Part shown: one piece after another, positions 56,401 to 63,208 of the stretch | How positions within the stretch are numbered: the stretch's first letter is position 1 | Layout of the letters: each line of letters starts with the position of its first letter | Assembly: GCF_000382405.1 (NCBI RefSeq) | Contig: NZ_KB908276.1 | Coordinates: 1 to 64,000 of the forward strand | DNA length: 64,000 bases | Direction: 5' to 3' | From: Mycobacterium sp. 141 | GTDB taxonomy: Bacteria; Actinomycetota; Actinomycetes; Mycobacteriales; Mycobacteriaceae | Notes under the pieces: model-generated | Seen by the model: the letters and a program-made list of their open reading frames with translations, nothing else | Databases searched by the model: none | Told to the model about the DNA's origin: nothing | Translations under genes and position numbers: made by a program

Positions 56401-56607
56401 GTCGGTCCCGATGACAATTTCTTCCAGCTGGGGGGCGATTCGGCAGCTGCCACGAGAGTGGTCGAGCAGATAAGCCGCCAGCTATCGGCATCGGCCACGC
56501 TTCGAATGCTGTTCGCCAATCCGGTGATCGGTGAGTTTGCGGCAAAGCTGGACAGGGTCCAGCACATCGAAGTCGGCGATGGACCAGTTGAGGAGGGCGT
56601 GCTATGA
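47473..56607 (+). CDS. Nonribosomal peptide synthetase 1: FAAL-like, carrier, Cy, A(Cys), PCP, Cy*, MT-like, PCP, Cy, PCP
   Basis: A 3044-residue synthetase. Domains in order: acyl-AMP-ligase-like (1-575; YSSGSTG 175-181, SWLPLYHDMG); carrier (Ser627); Cy1 (DLIATDLTG, D811/D816, last Ser is Gly819); A (YTSGSTG from Y1266; FDLSVYD, TTWNSVP, AAIWS fit a cysteine code); PCP1 (Ser1669); Cy2 degenerate (first Asp is Ser1853, D1858, S1861); MT-like (EVGSRTG near 2252, altered SAM loop); PCP2 (Ser2463); Cy3 intact (D2647, D2652, S2655); PCP3 (Ser2990). As in yersiniabactin HMWP2, one cysteine A domain may load several PCPs. The FAAL-like start suggests a fatty or other acyl starter, not clearly salicylate. 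ATG start 137 bases after Zur box 3; ends overlapping the next synthetase. Confidence 0.88.
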   Translation: MTNSGATQAVAQAAGSTVPDVLAEWVKLRPHVVALRNVSEQGVEEMTYQQLWDRANRIRDKAFADLVRGSRVPMLMPGGIDYVAGFFAALIAGLVPVPVYLPSMRAPERFLARAQSILRDCEPGAVYTCSDIVDVIERDHVLGRLSVRTPDSVIGGSVPNRQQAISANDAAFLQYSSGSTGNPKGIINTHASILRQAAIGLRAWNRPDDVHTVSWLPLYHDMGIIWGALMPLLNGGTATLIPPHEFVRNPRIWLETVSSTRGNWISGPDFAYRRCIDAFDDRSIETLNLDSLRLATNGAEPIRSSTLRAFGSKFRSAGLRDDAIAPQYGLAEAGLGVSGSDGPRPWVETHFDANKLERGRALEVTTSEAAERRSRTLVSCGDSTYGWDVRIVDPVAHTFLGEGKVGEIWLSGPGLPEGYWRRPEETDEIFHATTREGTGPYLRTGDAGFTHQGELYICGRYRDLILVGGTNHFPNDIESTAETAACGVAPGGACAIQPEHGQAEDAWWLVVETESSPEDLGDFSRVLRRRVLANHQTAPDRIVWVAPRSLPTTTSGKIRRRETLNRLVAGEFDILYEFRSSSQSPAIGVAPQDSSGSVLAKTVADLLAVHVEDLSPDTDLVALGLTSVMTAQIVNWAYSQSRYLDFADLYADPTLRGWQRLFDSALMDETGDSGWASPDVGTATALQRAYWVGRGAEQPLGGVGCQTYFELAGVRLDASRLERALDVMASRHPMLRARFPEAGRFVVDANIHQEPLRVHDLVEADETTCDTHLEEVRYRLRTHRFDIETGDTWTVELSRFPSHSVLHFAVDLIATDLTGIGILLRDLAAIYRGDREVSSQRSLRTRVVRTSSLADVQVESLVEGPQLPQVEEPEISFRRHQHTLTAATLREIDDACHAHGVTRAAAFLAIYTLILRRWSSSEDFVVNVTTFGRAPENADLIGDFTKTHLLRAPSSRGQTLVDYVRSVQRSLRDALQGPESTDLLGAALRAGTGHSGIVPVVFTYAADDPILTACETDTLGRVSHVRSTTPQVLIDNQACMIDDDVVLSWDYRAGCFPDGVVDDMFEAYVAQLNCLRRRDWGTPISIDLSAHSHQIRNQRNATTMPAESGLLYDGFLQIAKSSPNRVAVRWHPDEYSSADDKDPIAGPRADLTYGTLADLGGRVAAAVAERHQPGSVVGIQLAKGPAQIVAVLGVMMAGCAYLPLAIDQPPERLRAICAKAGVSGLLRVDDNAAVAGVVVHELSAMTSYEVALPRGVDPDDPAYVIYTSGSTGEPKGVVISHGAALNTITDINRRNMISADDSILAVSALDFDLSVYDIFGPLNCGATIVTISEDSRRDAFHWASLITEFGITTWNSVPGLMDMLLVATSHEPPALSSLRSVFLSGDWIPLDMPGRLQRAAPRARLVAMGGATEAAIWSNEFIVEDLDPTWTSVPYGYPLANQMFRVVDAEGHDCPDYVAGELWIGGAGVALGYHNAPDLTAERFRRDAAGVRWYRTGDLGCYWRDGTLQFLGRADSQVKIRGHRVECGEIEHTLRRHPLVESAVVTPILDRTALGAAVVPSAGAVPDGAVPSGADFHDELRSYLIERLPQYMVPKAYISCDRLPVNVNGKVDRVRAAADVEAAVRVSLAHGAELGLTEIEQVVAEVWSDVLGVSITTRDDNFFAHGGDSLRATEVVSRLRRKGLVGAEVGHLLSHQTLAQFSVTCAIGSTCEDVVVDFEPGEPTDEFPLTRLQQAYALGASGLNGTTRAPTYFSIVLSVAADSPAIELDRFTRVLDGCVEEFAMLRCALASDTTQIVHPGPRPITVHLLDSEHDDPDALLRHLSRARFDPYSVPVIQCFAPSRSPRNIGLLISYLGLDARSLSTVVTTIIADYEQRDRPRPIDPSASVFTRFVDDSRRSVAAAESDADGPPMLPLREDRPDSSTRAFFVRRSFTLDEHDAAALRNRAVQLNVTPTALIFETFIRALHSIGAGERFAVTVPRSHRPDYAPVDREVLGNFTRLALCGVDYVAVQPGSTEALAVAQEQLWHAIGQDDDATGDLAVSRSMGGYPVVFTSTIGLSRQNPNGLRCTRALTQTPGVWLDCQVEDDAAGIRLSWDVAVDVLAEAPLATAFSTFEVEVRRYTGRVDRSPTPPSRIEPPAESDWASAVIARAVHNCASERVLPRYASLVKCWQALPCSASEPNDPEVERAAIRLVDIVTGAVSSQTLIGDPRLAPEAMLLADGRTRAALDGLTERVFTHARTVGRRLRVMEVGSRTGLITQYLTEAVGPVVEEYLCLEPSPVLAEMARERSVSVPTRHLERVSDDEIDVVICCGSLHQLSGVGTMLDDISMSGGGWLWVLENTDIAPATLVSAAVLDPGLVSPESEVLRPADQWWRLLADHGWKPAQMVQDGTGVTVLAHRPRGVRHRGGNPRRTTDLRPPWPEQPVAADAKTIATIAEVWQRHLPIDEPGADADFFLLGGDSLVATRVYADLRAAGFNRLAFVDLFNYSTLGALAAHAGPPTAALPPAAGRPAQTADHDPARFPLTVVQNAYRAGRGAELVLGGVAAHCYFEFELAAFDSERFASAAYELVNRHPGLRTTVSRGSAESSTECAVVHPMPIEPVVRRYQDVRAAMRNQVLDLNIRSGIDFGVQELTGGRALVGISMDNTMLDGASMMIALAELDHLYRGGRVDELPDLTASFADYVRCRPELSPGADEVELPQLAASRDYWRARLASLPQAPRVTQFSTLLDIEQPRFERATETIERATWSEITRLCRGEGVTVASFLLTAYAVTLAQWSGTDHFCINVTLFDRDPEIPGIEHVIGDFTSLVLLECRVDESISIWKQARRIQQQLMTDLPHRGADAVWLQRELLRHHGRPDAALFPVVFTSGLGLIDTATRTAPQFGQPAYAASQTPQTILDFQVWESAGALRLSWDYVAQAVPSAQARAGLARLVNVISGVVEHNDAATTDPPVGEETMVQHVSRICAEALGRSHVGPDDNFFQLGGDSAAATRVVEQISRQLSASATLRMLFANPVIGEFAAKLDRVQHIEVGDGPVEEGVL

Positions 56608-59600
56608 CCACACCTGCGGGAACCAATGCGGCCGAGCTGGTCGAGCACCTGCGCAGTCTTGGCGTGCAGCTGTGGACAGACGGAGCGAATGTGCGTTTTC
56701 GAGCACCACAGAACGTTCTCAGCCCGGATCTGAAAGCACAGCTGGCAGCGGCGAAATCGGAAGTCATCGTTCAGCTCAACGCCGAGACGACCGTGCTGCG
56801 TGCACGACAGGACAGGTTCGAGCCGTTCCCACTCACCGACGTGCAAGCCGCCTATCTGGTCGGCCGCACGTCGGCGTTCCGCTGGGGCGGGGTGGGCTGC
56901 CACGGGTACGGCGAATTCGCCGTTGACTACGTCGTGACCAGGCCTGCCCCCGAGCTTTATGGTGAGGCCTGGCGCAAGGTCGTCGATCGCCATGACATGC
57001 TGCGCTGTGAGGTACACCCCGATGGCTACCAGACGATTCGCAGTGACGCGCCCGACGGGCTGACAGTCCGCGAATGTCACAGCGCTGACGAAGTGGAGCG
57101 CGAGCGTTCGAGAATCGCCCACCAGCTGCGAAACCGCGTCTACCCGTTGGGCAAAGCCCCGATGTATGACATCGTCGTCACTGTCGGCCCCGACGACGCG
57201 GTAGTGCATCTGTCGATCGACCTGCTGATCGCCGACTTTGTCAGCATTTCGATATTGATGGCTGACTTCGAAAAGTGCCTGGTCGACCCTGAATGTGAAC
57301 TCCCACCAGTTGATTTCACGTTCCGCGACTATCTGCTCAACATGGTCCGCGAACGGAGTTCTGCGATTGGAACCGATCGTAGGCAGCGGGACCTCGCTTA
57401 CTGGCAGGACCGCCTCGACCACATGCCGCCACCGGTCACCCTGCCGACGTTACCGGCCGAAGAGGTCCAGCAGGCTTCGCAGAAGGGCACGACGTTCTCG
57501 CGGCGTTCGATGAGGTTGTCTGAGGCCAAGTTCGGCGCGCTGAGTAGATATGCGGCGCAGCATGGGGCAACGGTCAACGTCGCCATCATGTCGGTGTTCA
57601 GCAGGGTCATCGGTCGATACGGTGACCGTGACCATTTCCTGCTGACTTTGACAACGATGGACCGGCAGCCCATTGTCCCGTCAGTCGCACAGCTGGTGGG
57701 TGACTTCACCGGCACCTCCGTACTTGAGGTGGACGTCAGTGGGGAACGAACGTTCAGGGAACTACTGCACGGCGTCGGCGAACGGCTCTTCGACGATCTG
57801 GACCATTCGACCGCCGGCGGTGTGAACGTGGCCCGGCTGCTCGGGCAACGCGACGAACACCGCGGTGAACAGTCACCGGTCGTATTCACTTCGACACTCG
57901 GTGCCCCCGATGGCTTTCGTGACGTCGGGGCGCGTCTGCTGCATCCGATCGAGGGCCGTGGTCTGAGTCAGACCCCGCAGGTGTTGCTCGACTGTCAGGT
58001 CAGCGAGTTCGACGGTGTACTGGAAGTCAACTGGGACACCCGGGACTACACCGTGCCCGCCGAGGTTCTGGACAGTGCGTTCGCCGACTTTCGTGGCGCT
58101 CTCGAAAGCCTCAGCGTGGATTCGCGTGCTTGGGAGCAGCCGCTGTTACCGGTTCGAGCACCCGACGTGACCGTGACCGGTGGGCGCCGCGCACAGCATG
58201 AGCCGAAACTGGTTCATACGGGGTTCCTGCACAACGCGGTCACCCAGCCCGCCGCGCCCGCGATCAAGCAGGGCGACCGGGTTGTCTCCTATGCCCAACT
58301 GCTGGCAGCGGCGAGCGCGGTTGCCGACGAACTGACGGACTGTGGCGTACGGCCGCACGATTACGTCGGTGTACGGCTGCCGGAAGGGGCCGCTCAGGTC
58401 GCGACAATCTTGGGCACGCTGCTGAGCGGCGCCGCCTACGTGCCGATCGACGTGAACTGGCCGGCTCGCCGGGTCGAACAGATCACTTCCCAGTGTTCGC
58501 TTGCCGCGCTGTGTGATCCAGAGGGCAAGGTGGATCGACTGTTGGCCGATCCGAGTTCGTGGTCGGCCGCCTCGGTAACCACGCCGACACCGTCCAACGA
58601 TGCGGTCAGCGCCGACGACACCGCATACGTGATCTTCACTTCGGGCTCAACAGGGGTTCCCAAAGGGGTCATGATGAGCCATGGCGCCGTGGTCAACACC
58701 TTGACCGACATCAACGACCGGCTCGGGATCGGTGCGCACGACGCGGTACTCGGAGTATCGCAGCACACGTTTGACCTCTCCGTATACAACATGTTCGGGA
58801 TTCTCGCGGCTGGCGGCACCCTTGTACTGGCCGACAACGCGGACCGCGCCAATCCACAGTCCTGGTCTGATGTGATCACCGAACACGGTGTTACGGTGTG
58901 GAATTCGGTCCCGGCGCAGATGCAGCTTCTGCTCGACCACCTGTCGGGTTCCCGGACATTGCCGTCGCTGCGGAGGGTACTGCTGTCGGGCGATTGGATC
59001 CCGGTCTCGCAGCCTGCAGAGATCGCCGTGTGCGCGCCGAATGCCTCCATACTCAGCCTTGGCGGCGCGACCGAAGCGGCGATCTGGTCGGTATGTCACC
59101 CAGTCGCAGGGCACGAGTATCACCGCAGCGTGCCGTATGGCAGCGCAATGCGGAACCAGAGTGTGCGGGTGCTGACTCATCGCGGCGAACTCGCAGCGCC
59201 CTGGCAGATAGGTGAGATTCACATCGGCGGACTGGGTCTCGCTCAGGGCTATCTGGGTGATCCGAAGCGTACCGAGGCAGCCTTCGTGACCCATCCGGTA
59301 AGCCGGGAGCGGCTCTACCGCACCGGAGACTACGGCCGCTTTGCAGAGGACGGGGTCATCGAATTCCTGGGGCGGCGAGACGACCAGGTCAAGATCCACG
59401 GGCACAGAATCGAGCTGGCCGAGGTGGATACCGCGCTGTGCCGACTCGACGGCGTTCACGCAGCGGTGAGCACTGTCGTAGGAACAGGACAGCGCGACAG
59501 GACGTTGGTCGCGGCTGTTGTCGCCGACGCCGCAGACGATGAGGAGAAAGCCCGCCGAATTGAGATCACGGAAGCGGTGCGCTGCGGCGCAGTCCAGGCG

Positions 59601-62117
59601 CACCGCAACAACACCGAGGATCTTGACGTCCAGAAGCTAGATCGATTTGCACGCGCCGCTCGCGGTGCTGCGATCGACAGCATGTGCGCGGCGCTGAGCA
59701 CCGTCGTGGATGTGGGCGAACGCGTTCCTTTCGGTGAACTCGCCGAGCGTCTGTCACTGCCGCAGCGACTCGAGAGGTTGCTGCGCCGATGGCTCGATGC
59801 ACTCGAGGAAGCCGGCGTGGTTGTGTCCCATCCCGGCTTGGTCATCGAGTTACTGCAGCGACGTGACTTGTCCGCTTGTGTGGCGCAATGGGAGCACGTG
59901 CGGATTCTGGGGTCAGCGATCGACTATGGCGACGACCTTCTCGACTATGTCGGACAATGTATTTCGGATCTTCCGGGCCTGCTCGCCGGTACCACCGATC
60001 CTCTTGCGCTGTTGTTTCCCGAGGGTACTTTGGACACTGCGACCGCGGCTTATCGCGATAACCTGATCAGCAGGTACACCAACGGGGTGGTGGCCACCGC
60101 CATCACCGAACGCGCCAAGTGGTGCACACCGGCACGTCCCCTCCGAGTCTTGGAGGTCGGGGCGGGTGTCGGCGGTACCACCGTCGGCATAGTCGCGTCA
60201 TTGAAGGGCCATCACGTCAGGTACACGTTCACTGACATCTCCACCTTCTTTCTCAAGCAAGCCGCGGAGACATTTGGTGACCTTGACTTCATCGAGTACC
60301 GACTGTTTGACATCAACAGACCGCATGCGGAACAAGGTTTTTCACCGGTCTCCTTCGACGTCGTGGTGTGTGCAAATGTGCTGCACAATGCCGTCAACAT
60401 CGATGATGCCCTCGCTGGATTAGAGCGATTGTTGGCACCGGGCGGATCGCTGGTGTTCATTGATGCCACGGCTACCAACCACCCTTTGATGGTTTCGATG
60501 GAGTTCAAAGAGGGCCTACACGGATTCACTGATGCACGTTCGGGTTCCAACGCAGCGTTTCTCACTTATGCGCAGTGGAAGAGTGCGCTACAAGCGTCGC
60601 CTTTGGACGAGGTGTGGAGCTTCCCGCCGACTGAGCACGCCTTGGGTGAACTCGGACAGCACGTGTTCTGCTGCGGCACAAGATCAGAGGCGCGGGCAGT
60701 GTGGCCAGCCGAACTCACCGAGCGAGCGCGCGCGGTGCTGCCCAGCTATATGGTGCCTCAGCAGATCGTCTGTCTGCCTGCCGTTCCCCTGACAGGCAAC
60801 GGAAAAGTCGACCGAGCGAGGGTCGGTTCGGAGTTGGAATCCATCCGAAAAGCGTTCCGATCCAGTGGAAGTGGTGCTGTCAGGGCAACGACCGCTCTTG
60901 ACCCAATGCAGGTGCGTATCGGTGAGATCTGGGTCGGCGTGCTGGATCTTCCATCGGTTGCGGTGCTATCGCCCGATTCCGATTTCTTTGCACTGGGCGG
61001 TGATTCCCTGCTGCTGGCGCAGACCATCGGTCGAATCCGACGAGAGATCGATGCGGCCGCGGAGCTGGCTTGGGATGACCTCTTGCGTGCGATGGTTTCG
61101 GATCCGACCTTGGAGTCCGCCGCGGTGGCCGTGAACCGCGGTGGTGGCCGGGCAGTGGCTGCCGATGATCCGGACGCTGGGCAAGACCCATCGCTCGTGT
61201 ACATCGGTGCTGGACAGGGCTATACGAGGGACGCTGAGATCGTGGTCTGTGTCCACGACGGAAGCGGCGGACTGGATCCCTATAAGCACTTGGTCGAACA
61301 GCTGAATTTCGTAGGCGGACAGGTGCCCGACATCTACGGATTGCGTAGGACGGCCGGTGACGGATACTCCCAGATCCCTCCCGCCGAGCTGTTCGCAACT
61401 CTGGCGTCCCGATACAGTGCTGCGATCACTGCGCTGACGCCGGTCAAGGTCCACTTGGTGGGCTACTGCATGGGTGGTCTGCTGGCAGCCGAGATCGCCA
61501 AGTGCCTTCAAGAGGCCGGAACTGAAGTCGGGACCGTCACCGTGGTCAGCTCCTATCGGGTGCCATTCGCTATCGAAGACCATGACATCCTCGACTACTG
61601 TTTCGCGCAGATCATGGGAGTATCGCCGGACGACCTCGGCATGAACGTAGACGACAACGACATTCGCGAAGCATTCGCCGAGGTGCGATCCCGTCACACC
61701 GCGGTGATACCCGAAGGCGCGCTGCGGGAGGCTGCTCGCCCCGAGCTCGCTGCCGCCTTGGAGCGCAGTGCAGAGGCAGGCGAGCAACGAATGAAACATC
61801 TTGCACAGTCGGGTGCGCTGGGCGAGATGTGGACCCCGGAGTCGCTCGCCGAACTGCGCGCGGTCTTCATACACAGCCTGCGCGCTGTGGTCCTGGGAGC
61901 AGACGAGCCATTCCTTGGCGACATCCGCTTTCTCCGGCAACGAGGCGACATACATTTCCTACCGACCTTGAAAGAGGATATGACCGCGTTCTGGCGCGAA
62001 TACTGTCTGGGCGAGCTCACGATCGCGGATATCGACGGCAACCATTTCGACTGTCTCAGCGGTGAGAACGCAGGATCGGTCGCCAAGTTGCTGGCCGACT
62101 CATGGGCCGCCGTATGA
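56604..62117 (+). CDS. Nonribosomal peptide synthetase 2: docking, Cy, A(Cys) with inserted MT, PCP, thioesterase
   Basis: A 1837-residue synthetase. A TubC-type docking domain (1-60; ELVEHLRSLGVQLW, FRAPQNVLSPDLKAQL) links it to synthetase 1. Cy4 has the full motif (D206, D211, S214). The A domain (FTSGSTG, T679) has FDLSVYN, TVWNSVP and AAIWS, a cysteine code, and is split after core 8 by a methyltransferase (LEVGAGVGG, G1186; ANVLHN), as in PchF and HMWP proteins; core 10 follows (LTGNGKVDR). PCP Ser1468. The thioesterase has GYCMGG with Cys1622 in place of Ser and His1814 (GNHFDCL). It should add and methylate a last cysteine ring and release the product. ATGA overlaps at both ends. Confidence 0.9.
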   Translation: MTTPAGTNAAELVEHLRSLGVQLWTDGANVRFRAPQNVLSPDLKAQLAAAKSEVIVQLNAETTVLRARQDRFEPFPLTDVQAAYLVGRTSAFRWGGVGCHGYGEFAVDYVVTRPAPELYGEAWRKVVDRHDMLRCEVHPDGYQTIRSDAPDGLTVRECHSADEVERERSRIAHQLRNRVYPLGKAPMYDIVVTVGPDDAVVHLSIDLLIADFVSISILMADFEKCLVDPECELPPVDFTFRDYLLNMVRERSSAIGTDRRQRDLAYWQDRLDHMPPPVTLPTLPAEEVQQASQKGTTFSRRSMRLSEAKFGALSRYAAQHGATVNVAIMSVFSRVIGRYGDRDHFLLTLTTMDRQPIVPSVAQLVGDFTGTSVLEVDVSGERTFRELLHGVGERLFDDLDHSTAGGVNVARLLGQRDEHRGEQSPVVFTSTLGAPDGFRDVGARLLHPIEGRGLSQTPQVLLDCQVSEFDGVLEVNWDTRDYTVPAEVLDSAFADFRGALESLSVDSRAWEQPLLPVRAPDVTVTGGRRAQHEPKLVHTGFLHNAVTQPAAPAIKQGDRVVSYAQLLAAASAVADELTDCGVRPHDYVGVRLPEGAAQVATILGTLLSGAAYVPIDVNWPARRVEQITSQCSLAALCDPEGKVDRLLADPSSWSAASVTTPTPSNDAVSADDTAYVIFTSGSTGVPKGVMMSHGAVVNTLTDINDRLGIGAHDAVLGVSQHTFDLSVYNMFGILAAGGTLVLADNADRANPQSWSDVITEHGVTVWNSVPAQMQLLLDHLSGSRTLPSLRRVLLSGDWIPVSQPAEIAVCAPNASILSLGGATEAAIWSVCHPVAGHEYHRSVPYGSAMRNQSVRVLTHRGELAAPWQIGEIHIGGLGLAQGYLGDPKRTEAAFVTHPVSRERLYRTGDYGRFAEDGVIEFLGRRDDQVKIHGHRIELAEVDTALCRLDGVHAAVSTVVGTGQRDRTLVAAVVADAADDEEKARRIEITEAVRCGAVQAHRNNTEDLDVQKLDRFARAARGAAIDSMCAALSTVVDVGERVPFGELAERLSLPQRLERLLRRWLDALEEAGVVVSHPGLVIELLQRRDLSACVAQWEHVRILGSAIDYGDDLLDYVGQCISDLPGLLAGTTDPLALLFPEGTLDTATAAYRDNLISRYTNGVVATAITERAKWCTPARPLRVLEVGAGVGGTTVGIVASLKGHHVRYTFTDISTFFLKQAAETFGDLDFIEYRLFDINRPHAEQGFSPVSFDVVVCANVLHNAVNIDDALAGLERLLAPGGSLVFIDATATNHPLMVSMEFKEGLHGFTDARSGSNAAFLTYAQWKSALQASPLDEVWSFPPTEHALGELGQHVFCCGTRSEARAVWPAELTERARAVLPSYMVPQQIVCLPAVPLTGNGKVDRARVGSELESIRKAFRSSGSGAVRATTALDPMQVRIGEIWVGVLDLPSVAVLSPDSDFFALGGDSLLLAQTIGRIRREIDAAAELAWDDLLRAMVSDPTLESAAVAVNRGGGRAVAADDPDAGQDPSLVYIGAGQGYTRDAEIVVCVHDGSGGLDPYKHLVEQLNFVGGQVPDIYGLRRTAGDGYSQIPPAELFATLASRYSAAITALTPVKVHLVGYCMGGLLAAEIAKCLQEAGTEVGTVTVVSSYRVPFAIEDHDILDYCFAQIMGVSPDDLGMNVDDNDIREAFAEVRSRHTAVIPEGALREAARPELAAALERSAEAGEQRMKHLAQSGALGEMWTPESLAELRAVFIHSLRAVVLGADEPFLGDIRFLRQRGDIHFLPTLKEDMTAFWREYCLGELTIADIDGNHFDCLSGENAGSVAKLLADSWAAV

Positions 62118-63208
62118 CCAGAGTGTTGCTTCTCGGCAGCACAGGTGCGGTCGGCCGGTCCTGCCTTGATGCGTTGGCTGCTCGTGCCGATCTCGTGGTG
62201 ACGCTGGGGGGCCGAGACGAGGATCGGCTGCGGGCGGTGGCGACCGCTTCGGACTCGGACGTGACCGCGCTCGATATCAGCGACGAGCAGGCGGTCGCTG
62301 CTGCGTTGAAGCAATGCGATGTCCTGGTCAACTGCGCCGGCCCGTCATCTCAGCACAGCGCTCGTCTGGCAACCGCTGCGAGTGCTGCCCAGGTGGCTTA
62401 TGTGGACCCCGGCGGCGATCGGGCGCTGTTCGACGTTCTCGGTGAGATCGGAACGGACGTGCCCATCCTGCTCCAAACAGGTGTGCAGCCGGGTTTGACC
62501 GGAATGCTGCTGCGAACGCTGGCGTCCGTCCAACCGACGGCGGTCACGGTATGGTGCGGTGGACTGCAAGACTTGACACCGGCATCGGTGCTCGAGTATC
62601 TCGCGAGCCTGCGGGATCCGCATAGCCATCCGGGTGCTGAGTTGCGCGATGGGGAGATTCGCACTGTCCGCGGTCGGGAGCCTGAGCCGCCCCCCGCACA
62701 GTTCTTCCCGGGATCGGTGTCCGTGCACCCGCATTTGGACCACGAAACCATCGAGGTTGCCGCTGAATTCGATATCGAACAGGTCAGCTGGTACAACGTT
62801 TTCGATGGTCCACGGACAAGGCGTGCAATGCAGATTCTGGCTGCCGATCACCGTACCGGTCACGACGTGCCGGAGGTATCCGATGTGCTGGCTGCGGCCA
62901 AGCTTGACCTGTTCGGCCGGAATCCCTACTTCGCGATAGCCGGTGTCGCGGAGCAGGATTCATGCCGCACCAGCCTCGCGGTGAGCTGTCGGGATAGCTT
63001 CGGAGTGACCGGAGCGCTGACGGCGTTCGGTGTGCAGTGCGTACTGAGCTCATCCCCGGGTGTGTACCCGTTCTGGAAACTGGACGTTCCCCGCGAGGTG
63101 TGGTCATTTCTGGACACCGAGGTGCCGGATGTCCGGGTAACCTCCGTCGACGGTACGGCGATCGTGCCGATTCACAGATTGTCCGCACTCGAAGAGGGGG
63201 TGTTGTGA
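62114..63208 (+). CDS. Saccharopine-dehydrogenase-like NAD(P)-binding protein
   Basis: A 364-residue protein. The N-terminal Rossmann fold has VLLLGSTGAVGRSCLDALA, then VLVNCAGPSSQHSARLATAA and YVDPGGDRALFDVL, the pattern of saccharopine dehydrogenase-like reductases; the C-terminal half is the family's mixed domain. Such enzymes join or reduce amino acid-derived imines. Start overlaps the synthetase stop (ATGA at 62114), and its own stop overlaps the next start (GTGA), so it is a true part of the NRPS operon. I infer a reductive or condensation tailoring step, possibly an added amino or opine-like arm; this is unproven. Confidence 0.75.
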   Translation: MTRVLLLGSTGAVGRSCLDALAARADLVVTLGGRDEDRLRAVATASDSDVTALDISDEQAVAAALKQCDVLVNCAGPSSQHSARLATAASAAQVAYVDPGGDRALFDVLGEIGTDVPILLQTGVQPGLTGMLLRTLASVQPTAVTVWCGGLQDLTPASVLEYLASLRDPHSHPGAELRDGEIRTVRGREPEPPPAQFFPGSVSVHPHLDHETIEVAAEFDIEQVSWYNVFDGPRTRRAMQILAADHRTGHDVPEVSDVLAAAKLDLFGRNPYFAIAGVAEQDSCRTSLAVSCRDSFGVTGALTAFGVQCVLSSSPGVYPFWKLDVPREVWSFLDTEVPDVRVTSVDGTAIVPIHRLSALEEGVL

